Shown here: in pieces, positions 33,403-39,969 of the stretch
How positions within the stretch are numbered: position 1 is the first letter of the stretch
Layout: each line of letters starts with the position of its first letter
Origin: Streptomyces angustmyceticus
GTDB lineage: Bacteria > Actinomycetota > Actinomycetes > Streptomycetales > Streptomycetaceae
Assembly: GCF_019933235.1 (NCBI RefSeq)
Contig: NZ_CP082945.1
Location: forward strand, 1,116,001-1,180,000
DNA: 64,000 nt
Reading direction: 5' to 3'
Notes under the pieces: generated by a model
What the model was told of the DNA's origin: nothing
Database searches by the model: none
What the model saw: the letters and a program-made list of their open reading frames with translations, nothing else
Translations under genes and position numbers: made by a program

Positions 33403-34824
33403 ATGGTGCTGCGGCAGGGCTTACCACCACGGCGTTCCGGCGCGGCGGGTCGCTCACCCGCACCGGAGCCCGCTCCCCCGTCCACTGCCACGCCCCGCTC
33501 CGGTGCCGCGCCCCCGGACTCCGCCCCCGCGCGGCTGCTGACCTGGCTGGGGCGGCTCGGCGTCCCGGCCGCCGCGTTCGCCGTGTTCCAGGCGCTGTTG
33601 GGCATCCTGCCGCAGAACCTCGCGGGCGAGGCGGCGCGTTACTGCGTGGCGGCCACGGCCGGGATCGGCGTGGGCGCGGTGGTGTGGCTGGCGACGGTCC
33701 TGGTGCGGACGCGGGCCGCGGCCGCTGCGGCCGTCGCCGCACCGGCGTCCGCTCACGCGCCCCCGCCCGCCGGATCGCTTCCCGATCTGATGGACGGCAC
33801 CTACCAGGCGCTGCGGCGCGGCCTCTCGGTGATCGAGGTGTCCGGGCGCGGCCCGCTCATCGGCTGGCCGCACTCCCTCGCCGAGAGCGACCCACCGGTG
33901 CACCCGACGGCGTTCGGTACGGCGTACGGGCTGCATCTGCTGCTCGACATCGCGCCGTACGACGGCCGAATACGGGCGGGACAGGTGGCCGAGACGCTGT
34001 GGCGGCTGCGGCTTCCCGGCGGCGGCTGGGCCGCCCGCTCCCAGGGCAGCGGGGCACGGCCCGAGGTGTCCGCGACCGTGCTGGGCGCGCTGGCACGGGC
34101 CGGCGCCGATCCGCGGCTGCTGGAGGCCGAGATACGGTCCTGCGAGGTGCTGTGGAATCCCGACCATGACGCATCGGGCCTGGCGAACACCTACGTCGTG
34201 ACGAATGTGCTGCGCGGCCTGCTGCGGGCGGCGCCCGGCTCCACCTCGCTGGAAGGACTGCGCGAGGTGCTGGTCAACGGCGCCACGGCCGACCCGGCGC
34301 GCGGCAACCACCGCTGCTGGGGTGCGGCGCTGGCCACCGGCCGCGGCAACTCCGCCCCGTCCGCGGCGCACACCGCGCGGGCGGTGGTGGCGCTGGACCG
34401 GGCCGCCCGGGTGCTGGGCGAGGACGCGCGGCAGCGCACGGTGCGCGAGGAGGGGCTGCGCTGGCTGCTGGCCGGCCCGGCGACGCCGACGGGTGGCGTG
34501 AGCGACCTGCAGAACTGCCAGGAGGAGGTGCGACGGCCGGACCAGGAGGACCCGCTGCATCAAGAGCTGCTGTCGGTACGGCACTTCGCGGCCGCATGGG
34601 TGGCCCGTGCGCTGATGACGGACGGCGCCCGCAAGGTCGCGGCCGAGGACGAGGGGCTGGCGGCGTGGGAGGCACAGCTGACCACTGCCGTGACGCGGGT
34701 GCGCGGCATGCAGCGGGGCGGGGTGTGGCGCTGGGACGACGGGCCCATGGGTCACCCGGTGTGGATGGCCTATCAGGGTCTTTCGGTGCTGCGGCGGCAT
34801 GCGTTGATGGTGTACCGGCCCTGA
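33403..34824 (+). CDS. Membrane-anchored alpha/alpha-toroid (terpene cyclase/prenyltransferase-like) protein
   Basis: A 473-residue protein. About 45 disordered Pro/Ala residues are followed by two membrane helices (LGVPAAAFAVFQALLGILP and AATAGIGVGAVVWLATVLV). A large domain then resembles the alpha/alpha barrel of squalene-hopene cyclases and protein prenyltransferases: LPDLMDGTYQALRRGLSVIE, LRLPGGGWAARSQGSGARPE, LANTYVVTNVLRGLLRAAPG and GGVWRWDDGPMGHPVWMAYQ (QW-like). The DxDD acid motif of cyclases and the zinc site of protein prenyltransferases are not seen, so catalysis is doubtful. The GTG start at 33403 is tentative. A cupin-type gene follows 101 bases later on the same strand. Confidence 0.7.
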   Translation: MVLRQGLPPRRSGAAGRSPAPEPAPPSTATPRSGAAPPDSAPARLLTWLGRLGVPAAAFAVFQALLGILPQNLAGEAARYCVAATAGIGVGAVVWLATVLVRTRAAAAAAVAAPASAHAPPPAGSLPDLMDGTYQALRRGLSVIEVSGRGPLIGWPHSLAESDPPVHPTAFGTAYGLHLLLDIAPYDGRIRAGQVAETLWRLRLPGGGWAARSQGSGARPEVSATVLGALARAGADPRLLEAEIRSCEVLWNPDHDASGLANTYVVTNVLRGLLRAAPGSTSLEGLREVLVNGATADPARGNHRCWGAALATGRGNSAPSAAHTARAVVALDRAARVLGEDARQRTVREEGLRWLLAGPATPTGGVSDLQNCQEEVRRPDQEDPLHQELLSVRHFAAAWVARALMTDGARKVAAEDEGLAAWEAQLTTAVTRVRGMQRGGVWRWDDGPMGHPVWMAYQGLSVLRRHALMVYRP

Positions 34825-34925
34825 GACGGGGTGGGGCGAGACTCGGTGGGACGAGGCTCGGGTGAGCAGGGGAACGGGGTGATCCGGGGGCGGAGAGTCG
34901 GGGGCGGCAGAGGGGAGTCAGGCTC

Positions 34926-35891
34926 ATGCAGGTCGAGGAAGCCCGGCGGCTGCTGGCGGAACGGCTGGGCGGCGGGCCGGGGCCGCCGTCGCCCGAGTCG
35001 GCGCGCGCGGTGACCGCCCAACTGGCCCACCCGGACACGCTCGGCCCCCTGGTCCGGCGATTATCCGCCGGCGACCTGGACCTGGCGGAGTGCACCCGGC
35101 TCTCGTACCGCCATGTGCTGGGCTTCGACAAGCTGGTGCTGCTGGCCGGTGCGCCACGGTTCATGCTGCGGATCCACTTCTGGCACGGCGGGACCGGCGC
35201 GGCGCCCGAGGACATCCACAACCACCGGTGCGCGATCGCCTCGGCGGTGGTGCGCGGCCACGTCCGGATGGAGTGCTACGAACCGGCCGCGAACGGCGTG
35301 CCCGCGACCGCCTACCGGGAGACCATCGACGGCCCCGGCGGTGCCTGGCGGCTGCGCCGCGTCGGGGACGCCCGGCTCCGGCTGGTGTGCACGCAGCGGT
35401 ACGGCGCAGGGCGGAGCTACGGCCTGGCCGCCCGCACCCTGCACCGCGTGGTGAGCGAGGAGCCGACGGTGACGCTGTTCCTGGAGACCGTCCCTCAGCG
35501 GTCGGTGACCGATGTCTACGTCAGGCACCGCGGTGGTGCCGCAGACCGCGGCGGACTCGGGGGCAGCGGTGGAGTCGGTGGTGCCGGTGGCGCCGGTAGC
35601 GCCGGTAGCGTCAGCGGCCCCGTCGCCGGGCGCGGCGGCACCACCACGGACGGCGGCTCCGTCACGCACGACGACGGGGACCGGAGAGGCGACGGAGGCG
35701 GGGGCGGCGACGACCGGGCCAGCACCGCGGGCCGGACCGACCACGAGGGCCGGACCGGCGCCCGCGACCGTACCGGTGCCGCGCTCAGGGCCGGCGGTGC
35801 CGAGCGGGCGGATCCGCCGCCCAAGACTCCGCTGCCACCGGCCGTCTACCTCGCCGAACTCGACTCTCTGGCAGGCTCCTTGGGCTACTGA
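34926..35891 (+). CDS. Cupin / cysteine dioxygenase-like protein
   Basis: A 321-residue protein. Residues 1-195 form a cupin-like domain: RFMLRIHFWHGGTGAAPEDI, HNHRCAIASAVVRGHVRMEC supply His residues in a W-H-G...I-H-N-H arrangement, and LAARTLHRVVSEEPTVTLFL gives the late His. This recalls cysteine dioxygenase-type cupins, which bind iron. Residues 200-300 are a Gly/Thr/Asp/Arg-rich low-complexity insertion, before a conserved-looking end (LPPAVYLAELDSLAGSLG). The gene overlaps the converging Nudix gene by 107 bases within that region. It probably shares a transcript with the toroid gene upstream. Substrate unknown. Confidence 0.75.
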   Translation: MQVEEARRLLAERLGGGPGPPSPESARAVTAQLAHPDTLGPLVRRLSAGDLDLAECTRLSYRHVLGFDKLVLLAGAPRFMLRIHFWHGGTGAAPEDIHNHRCAIASAVVRGHVRMECYEPAANGVPATAYRETIDGPGGAWRLRRVGDARLRLVCTQRYGAGRSYGLAARTLHRVVSEEPTVTLFLETVPQRSVTDVYVRHRGGAADRGGLGGSGGVGGAGGAGSAGSVSGPVAGRGGTTTDGGSVTHDDGDRRGDGGGGGDDRASTAGRTDHEGRTGARDRTGAALRAGGAERADPPPKTPLPPAVYLAELDSLAGSLGY

Positions 35892-36369
35892 ACGGAGGTG
35901 GCGCCAGGCGCCCGTAGCGGGCCGTCATGGCACGGAGCCCGGCAGCGTCCAGCCGCCCGCCGAGCGCCTGGCGGATCACCTCCAGGTTGTAGGCGTCCAC
36001 CCCGGCCCCGGCCAACTCGGCGGGCCGCGCCCAGCGATGGGCCTGGTCGGCGCTGGGCAGTACGACGTCCAGCGTCAGCGGGCGGACGAGGAAGTTGTCC
36101 TGATGGTTGTGGACGCGGCGGCCCCGGTAATCGCTCAGGAAGCTGGAGGATCCGGTGTGCGCGACGATGGTGCCGAGGATGCCGGTCTCCTCCTTCAGCT
36201 CCCGCAGGGCGCCGCTCGCGGCGGACTCCCCGCGATCGAGCTTCCCGCACGGCACACCCCACGCGCCGGGCAGAAAGCGCTCACGGTAGCTGCGGCGCAC
36301 GATCAGCACACGGCCGTCGTGCACCACCACCGCCGCGGCCAGATAGGTGTCGGCTGCAATCTGGTTCAT
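35785..36369 (-). CDS. Nudix hydrolase
   Basis: A 194-residue protein. The Nudix box is complete: GKLDRGESAASGALRELKEE, TG (G-x5-E-x7-REUxEE), in the context AAVVVHDGRVLIVRRSYRER, FLPGAWGVPCG. A GVDAYNLEVIRQAL helix follows the core. The ATG at 36369 (MNQIAADTYL) is chosen because homology starts there. The last 40 residues are Arg/Pro-rich and are encoded on top of the 3' end of the cupin gene, so they may not be conserved. Substrate (a nucleoside diphosphate derivative) is unknown. Confidence 0.88.
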   Translation of the reverse strand: MNQIAADTYLAAAVVVHDGRVLIVRRSYRERFLPGAWGVPCGKLDRGESAASGALRELKEETGILGTIVAHTGSSSFLSDYRGRRVHNHQDNFLVRPLTLDVVLPSADQAHRWARPAELAGAGVDAYNLEVIRQALGGRLDAAGLRAMTARYGRLAPPPFSSPRSLPESRVRRGRRPVAAESWAADPPARHRRP

Positions 36370-36493
36370 CGGACATCTCGCAATCCGAAGAGACGGGCAC
36401 AGGCCCGTGGCGGAGGTCCACCGTACCGGCGGAGTCCCGGCGAAGGACCGGTTCCGTGGGAGCGCGCCGGAGCACCGTACGGCGCCCTCCACC

Positions 36494-36955
36494 TCAGCCG
36501 CCGAGCACTGCACCGCCCCCCTCCGGCAGCCGCTCGGCGACCCGGAAGCGTTCGAGCACGACCAGGGTGTCGTCGTCGACGGTGAAGTCCGGGTCGCCGA
36601 GTTCCTCGCGCAGGTCCGGGCCGTGCCAGAAGGTCTCGTGGTCGGCCCGCCAGGCGGCCACCGTGGTGTGGCCCTCGCCCTCGGCCCGCGCGTGTGCCGG
36701 GTCGACCTCCGCCAGGCGCACCACCCGCACCCCGGTCACCTCGATCACGGCCACCGGACGGCCGGCGGAGTCGGGCAGGACCGCGCGCCGGCCGGCCCTC
36801 GGCAGCGGTTCGCCGCCGCGCTCGTACTCGGTCAGCAGGCTCGTCGTGGTGGTCTTGGCGCCGGAGAGCACCGCGGCGACCAGCCGGTCCCGCAGCGGAC
36901 CGGGGAAGGCGAGGGTGAACTCCGGGAGTTCCGGGTGCTCCTGAGGCTGAGTCAT
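36494..36955 (-). CDS. ASCH-domain protein
   Basis: A 153-residue protein with FTLAFPGPLRDRLVAAVLSG, AKTTTTSLLTEYERGGEPLP, RAGRRAVLPDSAGRPVAVIE and HTTVAAWRADHETFW. The AVLSGAKTTTTSL motif and the beta-barrel pattern define an ASCH domain of the YqfB-like group, which binds RNA or modified bases; some members are amidohydrolases for N4-acetylcytidine. It ends 125 bases downstream of the Nudix start and lies 18 bases after the DoxX-like gene, so it is probably co-transcribed with that gene. Confidence 0.85.
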   Translation of the reverse strand: MTQPQEHPELPEFTLAFPGPLRDRLVAAVLSGAKTTTTSLLTEYERGGEPLPRAGRRAVLPDSAGRPVAVIEVTGVRVVRLAEVDPAHARAEGEGHTTVAAWRADHETFWHGPDLREELGDPDFTVDDDTLVVLERFRVAERLPEGGGAVLGG

Positions 36956-36972
36956 GCCGTGCAGCGTGGGGG

Positions 36973-37380
36973 CTACGGGCGCGGGGCGGGGGTGGTCCCG
37001 CGGGCCGTGCGGGCGGTGTGCAGGGCCCAGCCGATCAGCGGGAGCTGGCCGGGCAGCCGCGCGTAGGCCAGGGCCTTGAGCGGGGCCGGGCGGTGCCGCC
37101 AGTCGTGGGCCATCTTGAGGTTGGCCGGGAAGACCGCGGCGAACAGGCCGGCCGCGGCCAGCGCACCGGCCCGGCGGGTGCGCGGCAGGGCGACGGCGGC
37201 GGCGACGGCGAGTTCGGCGGCGCCGCTGGCGTAGGTCCAGGTGCGGGCGCTGCCGGGCAGGTGCCGGGGGACGATCGCGTCGAACGGCTTCGGGGCGAGG
37301 AAGTGGAGGGTCCCCACCCCCGCCAGCAGACGGGCCAGGGCGCGGGCGGAACGGTCGTCGGCTGTCACGAAGGGCTCCAC
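36973..37380 (-). CDS. DoxX-family membrane protein
   Basis: A 135-residue protein with about four hydrophobic segments. RLLAGVGTLHFLAPKPFDAI, VPRHLPGSARTWTYASGAAE, LAVAAAVALPRTRRAGALAA and FPANLKMAHDW are typical of the short DoxX-like membrane proteins of actinobacteria. GTG is used at 37380; a second GTG four codons later is possible and neither has a strong ribosome-binding site. The same-strand ASCH gene follows. No function is established for this branch of the family. Confidence 0.8.
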   Translation of the reverse strand: MEPFVTADDRSARALARLLAGVGTLHFLAPKPFDAIVPRHLPGSARTWTYASGAAELAVAAAVALPRTRRAGALAAAGLFAAVFPANLKMAHDWRHRPAPLKALAYARLPGQLPLIGWALHTARTARGTTPAPRP

Positions 37381-37496
37381 GGGTCGGACGGACGGAGCGG
37401 GACGGAAGGACGGTACCGGGCGGCCGGGAAGGAGGTGCGGCGGCCACCCCGACCAATGAACTGGCCGCCGCGACTCCGACCTTACCCGCGGGTCAC

Positions 37497-39314
37497 TTAC
37501 GGGGCCATGGCTTGATCGTCCGCCGGGGTGAGGTGTGCGTCACGCCGTACCAGCGCCGCGTAGCGCCCGTCGGCGGCGAGCAGCTCGTCGTGGGTGCCGC
37601 GTTCGGTGATCCGGCCGGCGTCCAGCACCACGATCTGGTCGGCGTCGCGGACCGTGGAGAGGCGGTGCGCGATGGTGAGGGTGGTGCGGCCCGCGGACAG
37701 CTCGTCGATGGCCTGCTGGACGGCGTGTTCGGTGCGGGTGTCCAGGGCGCTGGTCGCTTCGTCCAGGACGAGGACGGGCGGGTCGCGCAGGATGGTGCGG
37801 GCGATGGCGAGGCGCTGTTTCTCGCCGCCGGAGAAGCGGTAGCCGCGCTCGCCGACGAGGGTGTCGTAGCCGTCGGGCAGGGCGGCGATGTGGTCGTGGA
37901 TCTGGGCGGCCCTGGCGGCGCGGGCGATCTCCTCGTCGGTGGCGTCGGGTTTGGCGAAGCGCAGGTTGTCGGCGACCGAGGCGTGGAAGAGGTAGGTCTC
38001 CTGGGAGACCACGCCGACCGAGCGGGCGAGGGTGTCGAAGTCGAGGTCGCGGACGTCGGTACCGTCGAGGGTGACCCGGCCGCCGGTCACGTCGTAGAGC
38101 CGCGGCACGAGGTAGCTCAGGGTGCTCTTGCCGCTGCCGGTCGGCCCGACGACGGCGAGGCTGCCGCCGGCCGGGACGGTCAGGTCGATGCCGTCGAGGG
38201 TGGGGGCGGCCTCGGGGTCGTAGCAGAACCGGACGTTCTCGAAGCGGATCTCGCCACGCGGCGCCGGGATGCGGACCGGCTCGGCGGGTTCGGTGATGGC
38301 GACCGGCAGGTCGAGGTACTCGAAGATGCGCTGGAAGAGCGCGAGCGAGGTCTGCATCTGCACGCCGGTGGACAGCAGCGAGACGGTCGGCCGCAGCAGG
38401 CCCTGCTGGAGGGAGACGAAGGCGACCAGGGTGCCGAGGGAGAAGACCGGGCCGCCGAGCTGGAGGACCATGCCCGCCGCCCAGTAGATCAGCGCGGGCA
38501 TGGCGGCCATCACGATCCCGATGGTGGCCATCCGCCAGCGGCCGGCCATGTTGGCGCGGACCTCCAGGTCGACCAGGCGCTCGGACTCGCCGGCGAAGTT
38601 CTCGGTGAGGGAGTCGGCGCGGCCCATGGTGCGGCCGAGCAGGATGCCGCTGACCGAGAGGGATTCGGTGACCATCGCGGACATCGCGGCCATCTGCTTC
38701 TGCCGCTGGGTGGTGATCTTCTTGCGTTCGTTGCCGACCCGGCGGCTGATCCAGACGAAGAGCGGAAGCAGCAGCAGCGAGACGGCGGTCAGCCGCCAGT
38801 CGAGGGCGAGCATGGCGCAGACGGTGGCGATCACGGAGGTCAGGTTGGAGACCAGGGAGGTGGCGGTGGAGGTGACCGTCGCCTGCATCCCCCCGATGTC
38901 GTTGGCGATCCGGGACTGGACCTCGCCCGTGCGGGTGCGGGTGAAGAACGCCAGTGGCATCCGCTGGAGTTTGGCGTAGACGGCGGTGCGCAGGTCGTGC
39001 ATGACGCGCTGGCCGACGGTGGTGGACACCAGGGTCTGCAGGACACCGAAGACGCTGGTGGTGACCGCGGTGACGATCATGCCGAGGGCGAGCAGGGTCA
39101 GCAGGCCGGTGCGCCGGCCGGGTATCGCCACGTCCAGGATCTCGCGGAGGAGAAACGGGGAGGCGACCGAGACCAGCGAGGAGGCGCCGACGAGCAGGCC
39201 GACGAGGGCCAGCCGGGCACGGTAGGGGCGGAAGAGGGCGAGTATCCGCCGCAGTTGGACCGGCTTGGCCGGGTCCTTGGGCGGCGGGGTCCACTGGGGT
39301 TCGTCGCTGCGCAT
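37497..39314 (-). CDS. ABC exporter, fused permease and ATPase
   Basis: A 605-residue type IV ABC exporter half-transporter. Six membrane helices lie in residues 30-320 (LALVGLLVGASSLVSVASPF, LLTLLALGMIVTAVTTSVFG and others). The ATPase has Walker A GPTGSGKST (390-398), signature RFSGGEKQRL, Walker B VLVLDEATSALD and the H-loop IAHRLSTV, all intact, so a homodimer could hydrolyse ATP at both sites. It is divergent from a MarR-family gene with a palindromic site between them, which suggests a drug- or metabolite-inducible efflux pump. Confidence 0.92.
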   Translation of the reverse strand: MRSDEPQWTPPPKDPAKPVQLRRILALFRPYRARLALVGLLVGASSLVSVASPFLLREILDVAIPGRRTGLLTLLALGMIVTAVTTSVFGVLQTLVSTTVGQRVMHDLRTAVYAKLQRMPLAFFTRTRTGEVQSRIANDIGGMQATVTSTATSLVSNLTSVIATVCAMLALDWRLTAVSLLLLPLFVWISRRVGNERKKITTQRQKQMAAMSAMVTESLSVSGILLGRTMGRADSLTENFAGESERLVDLEVRANMAGRWRMATIGIVMAAMPALIYWAAGMVLQLGGPVFSLGTLVAFVSLQQGLLRPTVSLLSTGVQMQTSLALFQRIFEYLDLPVAITEPAEPVRIPAPRGEIRFENVRFCYDPEAAPTLDGIDLTVPAGGSLAVVGPTGSGKSTLSYLVPRLYDVTGGRVTLDGTDVRDLDFDTLARSVGVVSQETYLFHASVADNLRFAKPDATDEEIARAARAAQIHDHIAALPDGYDTLVGERGYRFSGGEKQRLAIARTILRDPPVLVLDEATSALDTRTEHAVQQAIDELSAGRTTLTIAHRLSTVRDADQIVVLDAGRITERGTHDELLAADGRYAALVRRDAHLTPADDQAMAP

Positions 39315-39395
39315 GGGCTCCTTCGAAGGACGTACGGATTCCCGGGCCGGAAACTGCCGGCGGGCGGATGGGGGACGAGCATCGCAGAGCTTAGC

Positions 39396-39420
39396 TCATT
39401 GTTACCTATACTCACAATGA
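39396..39420. promoter_or_regulatory. Palindromic operator in the ABC/MarR divergent promoter
   Basis: TCATTGT and its exact complement ACAATGA are separated by 11 bases that include TATACT, a good -10 element for the MarR-type gene. The size (25 bases) and position, 32 bases before the MarR start, fit a MarR dimer site controlling both genes. The AT-rich sequence stands out in GC-rich surroundings. Confidence 0.65.
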
Positions 39421-39451
39421 ACGGAGTCCTGTCATCCGCTATCCTCGCGCC

Positions 39452-39910
39452 ATGCCCTCCCCCGAGCCGACGGTCAGCACCACCCACCTCGCCGAGCAGC
39501 TGGTACGGCTGACCCGCCGGGTGCACCGCGCCCAGAAACACCACCTGGAGCACCTGGACATCGCCTTCACCCCCGCGCAGTCCCGGCTGCTGCGGATCGT
39601 CGACCACTGCCGCGACACCCCGCCGCGAATGGCCGACCTCGCCGAGCGGCTGGAGGTCGTCCCCCGGGCGGTGACCACCCTGGTGGACGCCCTGGAGGCG
39701 CACGGCGCGGTGCGGCGGGTGCCCGATCCGGCCAACCGCCGGGTGGTCCGCATCGAGCTGACCGACACCGGCCGTTCCACCCTGCGCGCGTTGCGCAGCG
39801 CGCGCCGGGCCGCGGCGGAGGAGATCCTGGCCCCCCTGACCGCCGATCAGCGCGAGGTGCTCGGCGACCTGCTGACCACCCTGGTGGACGGGCCGGACCG
39901 ACCGCACTGA
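39452..39910 (+). CDS. MarR-family transcriptional regulator
   Basis: A 152-residue winged-helix regulator. LAEQLVRLTRRVHRAQKHHL starts the dimer helix, PPRMADLAERLEVVPRAVTT, LVDALEAHGAVRRVPDPANR is the DNA-binding helix-turn-helix and wing with the conserved D-x-R, and RIELTDTGRSTLRALRSARR leads to the C-terminal dimer helices. It is divergent from the ABC exporter and probably represses it and itself through the palindrome at 39396-39420. The D-lactate-dehydrogenase-type gene follows 59 bases later and could be read through from the same promoter. Confidence 0.9.
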   Translation: MPSPEPTVSTTHLAEQLVRLTRRVHRAQKHHLEHLDIAFTPAQSRLLRIVDHCRDTPPRMADLAERLEVVPRAVTTLVDALEAHGAVRRVPDPANRRVVRIELTDTGRSTLRALRSARRAAAEEILAPLTADQREVLGDLLTTLVDGPDRPH

Positions 39911-39969
39911 GCCGTCGGGCCGGACCGACCGCACCGAGCTGACGCGGAGTCAACCGGAGGAGAGCCGCC

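Noticed and set aside
37512..39512. A long plus-strand frame opposite the ABC exporter
   Set aside because: Composition is Gly/Asp/Val repeats that reflect the complement of the real gene.
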